A DNA stretch of 64,000 nt from Akkermansia sp. (GTDB lineage: Bacteria > Verrucomicrobiota > Verrucomicrobiia > Verrucomicrobiales > Akkermansiaceae): positions 43,565 to 107,564 of the forward strand of contig JAFSEZ010000023.1 of assembly GCA_017435505.1 (NCBI GenBank). The letters run 5' to 3'. The notes beneath the pieces are model-generated. The model ran no database searches, was not told the DNA's origin, and saw nothing but the letters and a program-made list of their open reading frames with translations. Both the position numbers and the translations under genes were made by a program. Positions 16,515 to 23,726 of this stretch are shown one piece after another. Positions within the stretch are counted from its first letter, which is position 1. The number at the start of each line of letters is the position of its first letter.

Positions 16515-18329
16515 ATGAACCATATGCGAATTCTATCCCATATAGCAATTACAGCCGCACTTCTTTTTCCCGGCATAGCGTGGTCGCAATCATCTACGGA
16601 ATTGTTGACACGGGCTCGCAGGGGCGACCCCGGCGCCATGCGCATACTGGGGAAACGCCTGTATGATGGATACAGCCTGCGCCGAGATGTTGCCAGCGCC
16701 GTTGGTTGGTGGGAAAAAGCAGCAAACCGGGGCGACACCCAATCCATGGTCTACCTTGGAGACATGTACATGCATGGAGTCTACTACGGGCAAAACACAG
16801 AAAAAGCCATTGCCTGGTGGGAACGAGCCGCAGACAAAGGCAACAAAGCCGCAATAAAACGGTTGAAGAAACACGCACCCCATGCAGTAACCGACAGACA
16901 GGAGGAAGCCCCCGACACCCAAGAAGCCACGGAAAGCGCAGCGACCCACCTCGTTGCCCCAACGCCGGGACCGGCACCTGAACCGGCACCCCGTTATCCG
17001 GATTGCTCACAGATTATAAATGAGATGGTGAGCCACATCTCCACCAAAGCGCATCAAGCCGGGGTGAGCTCAATTTCGCTTCTTACTTTTCTTCACAACG
17101 GTAGTAAGAGCAACGAACTGACAGCGCACGTGAGAAACCTGCTGATAGAACAACTAAGTGAAAAAAATCCCCACAATATCTCATACTTTGACCGTGAGGA
17201 CAGCAAACTTGTAGCCGAAGAAAGCGGGCTATCCCTCGATGGTGAGCAATTAAACAGCTCAGAAGCCATTTTGATGGGAGAAATCTTTAGCACTCCCGGC
17301 GATAAGGTGGGCTACATCAGCTACCGGCTTTTCCGCGCAGCAGACACGCGCATCGTAGCTGCCGGATACAGTGGTGTACAGTGGACACGTGACGAACAGC
17401 AGCTGCACCAAGGACACTCGCGCAAGCTTGCCGCAAACTCTCTTCCCCAAATTGATAAAAAAGAGCTTGAGACCCTGGCCGCTAAGATAAAGCGTGTGCA
17501 AACCGGAATCGCCATCGTCCAAGAAAGCAGGCTTAGCGCTGATAATACGCGAGACGCTCGCATGGCTTTCGCCCAAATCATCCCATTGCTTCTGCACAAA
17601 GGCAATATCCTCTTTGAGCGTGAATATTTTCGCCTCGCAGCCAGAGAAACAGCCCTGAACGGCAATGAGGTGATGCCCGGGCAAGGAATCGGCGCCGTGG
17701 GCCGGCTCTCCGCCACTACCGGCTCCACAACCTGCAACAAATACAAGCTCCAAATCAGTGCTATCCCCAAAGGAAACTTACTGGTTGCCCATACTTTCTC
17801 TCAGAAAAAAGGTAGCGTGCCGAATAGCTCCGGGGCCGGCGTTTCAGAAAATGATTTCAACAGCTTTATGGACGACCTTGACGCACGAAATCGTGATATG
17901 CAACTCGTTTATGAAGGCGAACGCATCATCGAAGATGAGCATAAGACGCGAATGGAAGAACGTATTCATCAACTTTACAAAGAACACAATGGAGATAGAA
18001 AAGCCATTTTGAGAGAACTTCAAAAAGAGTTAGTTATCGAAACCATCGCGAATTGTTTGAAAAATGATGCAGACAAACAAATTGAATTTACCGGGATCTT
18101 CGGTCAGTGCCCTTCAAATTGCTTTTCTAGACAGAATTTCGCAGAACAATGGGTAAAGCACCCTACTCACGGAACTTACACTATACGTAACGGATTCGGG
18201 GAGACACCCTCCATAAAAATGGAATACACCATAGGAATCACTTACGATGACCGAGGGCTTCCCCATGTCATCAGATACAAAATAGATTTCACCCCATCAA
18301 AAAAATACATCATCAAGAAACAAAACTAA
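16515..18329 (+). CDS. Exported protein with Sel1 repeats and a CsgG/FlgO-like domain
   Basis: A 604-aa protein. The signal peptide ends near AWSQ (about residue 25; the second ATG at 16524 gives a tighter signal). Residues about 28-115 hold two or three Sel1/TPR-like repeats (AVGWWEKAANRGD, AIAWWERAADKGN). A Pro/Glu linker follows, then from about 165 a region with the pattern of CsgG/FlgO/LpoB-type domains (SISLLTFLHNGS, NLLIEQLSE, FDREDSKLVAEESG). The C-terminal 250 residues are unassigned. It likely resides in the periplasm. The following gene also has a CsgG-like pattern, so the two may form one envelope complex. No Shine-Dalgarno. Confidence 0.7.
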   Translation: MNHMRILSHIAITAALLFPGIAWSQSSTELLTRARRGDPGAMRILGKRLYDGYSLRRDVASAVGWWEKAANRGDTQSMVYLGDMYMHGVYYGQNTEKAIAWWERAADKGNKAAIKRLKKHAPHAVTDRQEEAPDTQEATESAATHLVAPTPGPAPEPAPRYPDCSQIINEMVSHISTKAHQAGVSSISLLTFLHNGSKSNELTAHVRNLLIEQLSEKNPHNISYFDREDSKLVAEESGLSLDGEQLNSSEAILMGEIFSTPGDKVGYISYRLFRAADTRIVAAGYSGVQWTRDEQQLHQGHSRKLAANSLPQIDKKELETLAAKIKRVQTGIAIVQESRLSADNTRDARMAFAQIIPLLLHKGNILFEREYFRLAARETALNGNEVMPGQGIGAVGRLSATTGSTTCNKYKLQISAIPKGNLLVAHTFSQKKGSVPNSSGAGVSENDFNSFMDDLDARNRDMQLVYEGERIIEDEHKTRMEERIHQLYKEHNGDRKAILRELQKELVIETIANCLKNDADKQIEFTGIFGQCPSNCFSRQNFAEQWVKHPTHGTYTIRNGFGETPSIKMEYTIGITYDDRGLPHVIRYKIDFTPSKKYIIKKQN

Positions 18330-18343
18330 TCCACATCAATCCC

Positions 18344-19393
18344 ATGAACATCAAAAACATCGCCACAACATGCAGTATGCTGGCAGCCATGCTTCTTGGC
18401 GCAGCCCAAGCTCAGGAAACAGGAGACAAGCCCATCATCGCCGTACCGGCTTTCTCCAACCAAACAAACGGACATGTCACCCGCGTTGCACCGGGTTCCT
18501 ACACCAGCACCGTCAAACGCGCAGCCAAGGAGCAATTGGATGTTGACACCAACGCCGACAATTCACGCTACATTGAAAATCTCACCGTAGAATATGCCCC
18601 GGGCGAATGGAGGCTTCCCGCCATTGCCGGCGAAATCGCGGCAGATGCTGCCAACAACGCTATCGCCGCCACCCGGCGTTTTCGCATTCTCTCGCGCTCC
18701 GAACCGGCCATTCAGGCAGCAGAGCAAGAGTTAGCCTACCAAAGCTCCGGCAGCGCGGACAGCTCTTCGCTGCTTTCCGCACTCAAGAGCATGAATGCAA
18801 AATACCTGATGCGCGGGCGCATCAACCGCTTCCGTGTAGATGAAACAACGGCGTTTGCCTACGGCGTAAACCGCAGACAGGTCATCACCAGCATCAGCCT
18901 TGATTTGAACATCATTGATGTGCAGACCATGGAGATTATCGCCGGCGAGAGCATGCAGGAAAGAATCGTCCTGCGCATCCCGCATGGCGTCACCAACATG
19001 ACGAGCATCTACGATTGGGAAGCCATCATGCGCAAAGCCATCTCCACCTGTGTGCCGAAATTCCTGGCCAAGCTGAATATAGCCTCCGGAGCCCCGGATG
19101 AACTGGAACACAGCGCCCCGATGGTAGAAGTCTCCATCAACTCCACCCCCGAAGGTGCAGATGTCGAATTCAACGGTGATTTTGTAGGCAACACCCCCTG
19201 CACCGTCAGCATTCCTTCCGTACCGGGCATGCTCAGCATTTCTGCTGCCGGTTATGAGCCTTGGCGCAAACGTATCAAACCCAACGCCGGCCTGAAAATT
19301 GCCCCCAGGTTGAAAGAAATCAAGGTGACACCCCTTCCTCAAGAGCGGCCACAGCAACCTCAACAACCCGAAGCTCAGCTTCAAGCGTTCTGA
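18344..19393 (+). CDS. Exported CsgG-like protein with C-terminal PEGA domain
   Basis: A 349-aa protein. Signal peptide about 1-23 (AAQAQ). Residues 30-245 follow the CsgG-like pattern: KPIIAVPAFSNQT at the start, RFRILSRSE in the middle and NAKYLMRGRINRF later. Residues about 262-320 form a PEGA domain (VSINSTPEGADVEFNG, GNTPC, AAGYEPWR), usually a surface or glycan-associated beta fold. A Pro/Gln-rich tail ends it. It starts 14 bases after the Sel1 gene, so the two are probably one operon. No curli genes are present, so curli export itself is unlikely. Confidence 0.75.
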   Translation: MNIKNIATTCSMLAAMLLGAAQAQETGDKPIIAVPAFSNQTNGHVTRVAPGSYTSTVKRAAKEQLDVDTNADNSRYIENLTVEYAPGEWRLPAIAGEIAADAANNAIAATRRFRILSRSEPAIQAAEQELAYQSSGSADSSSLLSALKSMNAKYLMRGRINRFRVDETTAFAYGVNRRQVITSISLDLNIIDVQTMEIIAGESMQERIVLRIPHGVTNMTSIYDWEAIMRKAISTCVPKFLAKLNIASGAPDELEHSAPMVEVSINSTPEGADVEFNGDFVGNTPCTVSIPSVPGMLSISAAGYEPWRKRIKPNAGLKIAPRLKEIKVTPLPQERPQQPQQPEAQLQAF

Positions 19394-19423
19394 TACCCAC
19401 ATATCACACATCTGTCTACCGGC

Positions 19424-20527
19424 ATGAAGAAGTACTATATATCCCCGGATGGAACAAACCCACAAGGTCCCTTCACGGAAGAGGACATTCTGAAGCAACT
19501 CCAATCCGGACAACTGAACTATGACCAGCTCATCTGGTGCGAGGGGATGGATTCCTATGACACTGTAGAAAACATCTTTTCTAGGGATGGTAGTAAGAAA
19601 TCTACGGATTCGCCTAAATATGATACGCGGGCAACGGATGCCATCAAAAGCGTAACCTGCACAATAAAGAAAAAGAGTCAAAAACTCGTAAACCAAAAGC
19701 TAATAAGTAAAGAGTGTGCACATAACGCATGGACGCATGTTAAACCTTTTTTATTCGAAAAACGAAAATTGGCATGCCTCGTCATTCTGTTGTCAGTCAT
19801 ATTTGTTCTCATTACCTGTTCTCTTCAATCCTCCGACGATAAAATTGATGAGCAGAGCAGATCCTATATTGTTAACCGCTATCGTTTTATCGTTGACTTA
19901 CCAAGTATACTAAAAAATCGGAGAAATGATGTATATCGTATGAATTATTACGATGAGTCAGGAGCGCCGAGAAAAACAGAGCTGTACAAAACAAAGGAAG
20001 AAATGTTCAATGTTGCATTAGAAAGACTGTGGGAAGCTTACTGGTATAAATCGCGGTACTATGAGTTAGGAAGAGATCGCAGACGGTGGATAGAAAAAAT
20101 TGAAAGTGCTCAGAAAGATCATTTAGAAGTCTTTGTGGCAGAATATCAACAGCGTCTGTATAAAACAGAGGAAGAAATAGCCAAGGCCATATTCGATGGT
20201 TACGATGTGTATGAGCTTATGCTCACAGGTATCGGTTGTCCCGAAACTGCGTTTTTTTCAGACGAATACCTAGAACTACAAGAACGAATTCCCGAACTAA
20301 AAGAAGTCCTTGTAAAACTATATGATCGCTACCCTAATGAGTTCTCCAAAAGCAAAGAATGGCTGAATTTACTGCTCGATTTCGAAAAAAACATCAGTGA
20401 TGAGATGCAACATAGGCTTGGGGTAGGTCGAGTACTAGACGTCAATCAACGTGCAAGAATTAACCAATTACGAGAAAAAATCAAAGAAAAAATCAGAAGA
20501 TTAAAGGACGAGCCCATGGAAAGCTAA
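19424..20527 (+). CDS. GYF_2-domain membrane protein
   Basis: A 367-aa protein. Residues 1-52 form a GYF_2 domain (MKKYYISPDG, QGPFTEEDI, WCEGMDSY). A linker leads to one membrane segment at about 116-134. The remaining 230 residues are charged and helical (many Glu, Lys, Arg), with no family recognised. GYF-like domains commonly bind Pro-rich segments or targets in larger membrane assemblies. Codon use is visibly AT-richer than in neighbours, which hints at transfer. The same N-terminal domain occurs on the PrsW-like protein at 22236. Confidence 0.7.
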   Translation: MKKYYISPDGTNPQGPFTEEDILKQLQSGQLNYDQLIWCEGMDSYDTVENIFSRDGSKKSTDSPKYDTRATDAIKSVTCTIKKKSQKLVNQKLISKECAHNAWTHVKPFLFEKRKLACLVILLSVIFVLITCSLQSSDDKIDEQSRSYIVNRYRFIVDLPSILKNRRNDVYRMNYYDESGAPRKTELYKTKEEMFNVALERLWEAYWYKSRYYELGRDRRRWIEKIESAQKDHLEVFVAEYQQRLYKTEEEIAKAIFDGYDVYELMLTGIGCPETAFFSDEYLELQERIPELKEVLVKLYDRYPNEFSKSKEWLNLLLDFEKNISDEMQHRLGVGRVLDVNQRARINQLREKIKEKIRRLKDEPMES

Positions 20528-20632
20528 TCTACTAGACAATTCTGTATCATCCAGCAGAGAACATAATAAGCGTACAACTTGGAACGTCCGGGAACCGGTA
20601 TGCGTAAGCTCAAGATTGTTTGTAGGTGCTGA

Positions 20633-20673
20633 TTCGCCTGCACCTCGTGGGATGGGGTCGAAACCGTGCAAAT
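20633..20673 (+). repeat. 41-bp direct repeat, copy 2
   Basis: Exact copy of the zinc-ribbon gene end at 16166-16206, reading the same 14 residues and then a TGA stop, but with no start or body of the gene upstream. It is either a remnant of a second zinc-ribbon gene or the displaced original gene end left by an insertion. The surrounding 20528-20967 gap contains no supported gene. Confidence 0.8.
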
Positions 20674-20700
20674 CTGACAGCGCGCAAACTTTTCACGTGC

Positions 20701-20736
20701 AGGGCTCCTTTTTTCAGAAATGAGCCCTCTTTTTCT
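20701..20736 (+). terminator. Terminator-like hairpin
   Basis: AGGGCTC (20701-20707) pairs with GAGCCCT (20722-20728) across a 14-base loop; a T-rich stretch follows. It lies just past the repeat remnant, where a terminator of the lost gene would be expected. Confidence 0.55.
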
Positions 20737-20780
20737 TCATGCCTTTCATGATGACGAGATAAAGCACAAAGATGTAAAAA

Positions 20781-20803
20781 AGGCAGGACACATGGTCCTG
20801 CCT
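20781..20803 (+). terminator. Short symmetric hairpin, possibly bidirectional terminator
   Basis: AGGCAGGAC and GTCCTGCCT form a perfect 9-bp stem with a 5-base loop, preceded by an A-run and followed by AT-rich sequence. Confidence 0.45.
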
Positions 20804-20864
20804 TAGTATTTATTGCATTAAGAAAAAACAGCATCAATACGAAGGGCAATAAGGATACTCTTGT

Positions 20865-20923
20865 TGACAAAAAACTTTGTTTTGTCATTTTTCTATTGCA
20901 TATAGTATCGTTTCTGCTATATT
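20865..20923 (+). promoter_or_regulatory. Operator-like palindrome and promoter of the coiled-coil gene
   Basis: TGACAAAA and TTTTGTCA form a perfect 8-bp inverted repeat with a 7-base gap (20865-20887). Just downstream, TTGCAT (20896-20901), a 16-bp spacer and TATATT (20918-20923) with an extended TG form a promoter. The palindrome sits directly upstream of the -35, where a regulator could act. Confidence 0.45.
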
Positions 20924-20967
20924 CGCAATTAAGCAGAGGTAGAGAGAGTGTGTTTAGCGTAGAAATA

Positions 20968-22092
20968 ATGAAAAAAAGGCCAAGCAACTTAGGGGAGATA
21001 TTCCGGCATATTCAAGCAGTCTTCGTATTGCTTGGGCTGGCGTGGCTGGGTATAGGCAGCATAGCGACAGGTATCGCACTCGGAGCGCAAGAGGACTCGG
21101 CTGTGATGACGTCTCAGAAACAGGAGAAGGAGCGTTCCAAAAAGGAAGAGGGCAAAATGCAGAAAAAGATAGTGGGACTCCGGAAACAGATTCAGAAATT
21201 GCAGGGACAACTTGCGCGCTATCAGGAGCAGATAGACTACATCAACGTGCGCATGGAGCTGCATGAAAAGTGCAGAGATTGTGGATCCGGCAATTGCGAT
21301 CACGATGATGTCAAATGCCGCCACTGGGCGGTGGGATACTACAAGAAGAAACGCTTGCGCGTGTGTCACCAATTGCCGCACGGCCCCAAGCGCTATTCCG
21401 GTATAGACCAAGCCATCTCCCGCCTCGAGAAGCAGTTGGAAGGGGTGGAGCGCAACCAGGAAAAGGTGAATGATAAGATTTATGAGTTGGAAGACGAACT
21501 GCAACAAGCGGAGGAGCAACTGGCAGCAATGGGAGAACAGGAGAATCTGCCGGCTGCAGGAGAGCAGCCTGAAACGGCTGAGTCTATAGCAGCTAAAATA
21601 GAGGAATTAAATCAGCAGAGAAAGAACTATTCCCAACAACTAGACACCACCCGCAAACTCATCCGGCTGCACGAACAATGCCGTGACTGCAACACGTGCA
21701 TATGCGATGGGCGCGGTGACAACACGGGAAAATGCAAGCACACAGCAAGCCTGACGTCATACAATTTAAGTGTTAGACACACCTTGTTGCGTGGAGCCAA
21801 TCGCTACGCAAGCATCGATAAGGCGATTGCCAAACTTGAACAACAACAAAAAAAACTGGAGCAGCAAAAGGAACAAGTGGAGTCGCAAATGAAGGAGCTG
21901 AGAAGCAAACGTGGAGAAATGAGCTACCGCGAACACCGGGAGAGACATCAAAAGAGGAATCAGAGCAAAGATGACCTACGCCCCCAAGAAACGAACAGTA
22001 TCCCCCAAGAAACGAACAGCAAAAGAGACCTCCCCCACAAACCCAAGGAGGAGGAGGAAGAAGAAGAAGAATTTTGTGATTTGGAGCTGTGA
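20968..22092 (+). CDS. Membrane-anchored coiled-coil protein with duplicated Cys cluster
   Basis: Unrecognised protein of 374 aa. One membrane segment at about 17-39, then long coiled coils. Two copies of a Cys/His cluster interrupt them: LHEKCRDC at 98-105 with C110, C117 and H119, and LHEQCRDC at 234-241 with C244, C246, C256 and H258. Each is followed by a matching helix (KRYSGIDQAI...LEKQ; NRYASIDKAI...LEQQ). The unit is thus an internal duplication of about 136 residues, likely metal-binding. The C-terminus has a PQETNSI duplication and a run of eight Glu. Start: ATG 20968 lies past the predicted promoter; an upstream GTG at 20950 is possible. Confidence 0.7.
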   Translation: MKKRPSNLGEIFRHIQAVFVLLGLAWLGIGSIATGIALGAQEDSAVMTSQKQEKERSKKEEGKMQKKIVGLRKQIQKLQGQLARYQEQIDYINVRMELHEKCRDCGSGNCDHDDVKCRHWAVGYYKKKRLRVCHQLPHGPKRYSGIDQAISRLEKQLEGVERNQEKVNDKIYELEDELQQAEEQLAAMGEQENLPAAGEQPETAESIAAKIEELNQQRKNYSQQLDTTRKLIRLHEQCRDCNTCICDGRGDNTGKCKHTASLTSYNLSVRHTLLRGANRYASIDKAIAKLEQQQKKLEQQKEQVESQMKELRSKRGEMSYREHRERHQKRNQSKDDLRPQETNSIPQETNSKRDLPHKPKEEEEEEEEFCDLEL

Positions 22093-22142
22093 CCCCGGTT
22101 CAATCGCGCGTAGATTTATTTACACGTTTTGATATTTCGAGC

Positions 22143-22170
22143 TTGTATTTTATCGCTTTTTTCTTACAAT
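22143..22170 (+). promoter_or_regulatory. Promoter of the GYF-PrsW gene
   Basis: TTGTAT (22143-22148), 16-bp spacer, TACAAT (22165-22170), in an AT-rich gap. Predicted start near 22177 gives a leader of about 60 bases. Confidence 0.45.
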
Positions 22171-22235
22171 AACACCCAACACAAACTTGTTTGAAAGAAG
22201 TGTCGACATCATACTAACGCAAGAAAGGCAAGGAC

Positions 22236-23480
22236 ATGAAGCAATACTATATCCTGAAAGATGGGGATAAACAGGAGGGGCCGATAGATGAAGAAAGCCT
22301 CCATAAGCAGTTGAAGGACGGCACCATCTCCGGCAGTACCAAGGTGTGGTGCGAGGGGATGCAGGAATGGGAGCCGGCCAGCAAGGTATTCCGCGAAGGA
22401 GCCGGGCAGCTCATCAAGCAAAAATTGGACGCAATAGTCAACTCCGATAAGAGCAAGGTAGAGATGGCGCACGAACTCATCAACAATGCCACGGGGTTGA
22501 GCAAGATTGACGGGTTTTCCTTCAAGACTTTCTTTTCGGAGCTTTTTAACAAGCACAGCAATGATGATGTGGTGCGGCTGTTTTGCCGCGGCACCAAAGA
22601 GACCACACCCGGCTTGGAAGCGGTGGCCGCAACATGGCCCACGCCGTGGGTATTCTCTCGCTTGCTGATTGCTTGTGTACTGTTGTATTTCGGGTTCGGT
22701 TGGGCGTTGGAAACGTACAAAAATGCCAATTTGATACCGGGCTATATTTTTGTGGGTTCGTTTGGTATGCCGCTGTGTATGATGGTGCTGTTTTACGAGC
22801 TGAATATTCGGCAAGACATGTCATTTTACGAGGCGGTGAAGGCCATGGTGTTCGGCGGTTTGTTGTCTTTGATTTTGGCCTTGTTCTTGTTCGACAAAGT
22901 GGATATTGATGCAGCATACTGGGCAGGCTCCATTGAGGAGCCGGCAAAGTTGCTGGCAGCTCTGTTCATCTGCGCCAAGACACACCGAGACGGCCGCATT
23001 CTGCACGGGCTGCTCATCGGCGCAGCTGTTGGCGCGGGTTTCGCCGCCTTTGAATCGGCCGGCTATGTATTCCGCTACATGAGCGAGGATGTCATGGAAA
23101 TGCGAGCAATTTGGGCGCCGATGGGCCATGTGGTGTGGACGGCTATCACCGCCGGTGCATTCTGGCACGTCATGAGCCTGAAGATGCAGGAAGGGAAACG
23201 AGCCAAAAATGCCACGGATATTGATTTCTCCATCTTCGGCGATATGCGTTTTTGGCGCATTGCCATCATCCCCATTGTGCTGCACATGCTCTGGAACAGC
23301 GATTTGCTGGGTGACTACCACAACTATGTATGGATTGGAACCGGCGCCGCCGCTTGGTTTATTGCCTTGGGGTTGGTGCAAGCCGGCATCAACCAAATCA
23401 AACGAGAGAAGGCTGCTATGTTTGAAGCGCAATGTGAGGGAACGGAGGAGGCGGCATCTATGCAGGAGGAATCAGCCTGA
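22236..23480 (+). CDS. GYF_2-domain PrsW-type intramembrane metalloprotease
   Basis: A 414-aa protein. Residues 1-53 form a GYF_2 domain (MKQYYILKDG, EGPIDEESL, WCEGMQEW). After a helical linker, about 135-390 is a polytopic PrsW-like domain. Presumed catalytic or metal residues are present: E234-E235-K238 (EEPAK), E273 (AAFESAGY), H298 (MGHVVW) and H350 (VLHMLWN). PrsW proteases cut membrane-bound anti-sigma factors or other proteins; the target is unknown. The GYF domain may recruit it. An AAGG-rich Shine-Dalgarno precedes the ATG. A strong terminator follows. Confidence 0.85.
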   Translation: MKQYYILKDGDKQEGPIDEESLHKQLKDGTISGSTKVWCEGMQEWEPASKVFREGAGQLIKQKLDAIVNSDKSKVEMAHELINNATGLSKIDGFSFKTFFSELFNKHSNDDVVRLFCRGTKETTPGLEAVAATWPTPWVFSRLLIACVLLYFGFGWALETYKNANLIPGYIFVGSFGMPLCMMVLFYELNIRQDMSFYEAVKAMVFGGLLSLILALFLFDKVDIDAAYWAGSIEEPAKLLAALFICAKTHRDGRILHGLLIGAAVGAGFAAFESAGYVFRYMSEDVMEMRAIWAPMGHVVWTAITAGAFWHVMSLKMQEGKRAKNATDIDFSIFGDMRFWRIAIIPIVLHMLWNSDLLGDYHNYVWIGTGAAAWFIALGLVQAGINQIKREKAAMFEAQCEGTEEAASMQEESA

Positions 23481-23500
23481 TGTAACAACGCCCCACCCAT

Positions 23501-23539
23501 GAAAAGCCCGTTGTTTTACCCCAAAATAACGGGCTTTTC
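23501..23539 (+). terminator. Intrinsic terminator after the GYF-PrsW gene
   Basis: GAAAAGCCCGTT pairs perfectly with AACGGGCTTTTC; the T-rich 3' arm and TTCT follow. Confidence 0.85.
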
Positions 23540-23670
23540 TTCTCCCCCGATTGTGGCGGGCATGGCATTTTTGACGCTATGTGCTATGGTGAGAGCCCCG
23601 CAGATTCCCATCTAACATGTTACAAAGGGGAAATTCTGCGTAAAATCAAGGGTTGGGGCGCAAAAAAAGA

Positions 23671-23699
23671 TTGCCAAGGGGCGAAAATAAAGGTAGGCT
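23671..23699 (+). promoter_or_regulatory. Probable promoter of the 509-aa conserved unknown gene
   Basis: TTGCCA (23671-23676), 17-bp spacer, TAGGCT (23694-23699). The same atypical -10 with 17-bp spacing precedes pheA. The predicted leader is about 21 bases. Confidence 0.35.
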
Positions 23700-23726
23700 T
23701 AGGCAGCTACGACAACTTATTAGACT

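Noticed and set aside
20610..20987. 125-codon minus-strand frame across the repeat remnant
   Set aside because: It overlaps the plus-strand promoter and both terminator hairpins, and its C-terminal part is the antisense of the 41-bp repeat.
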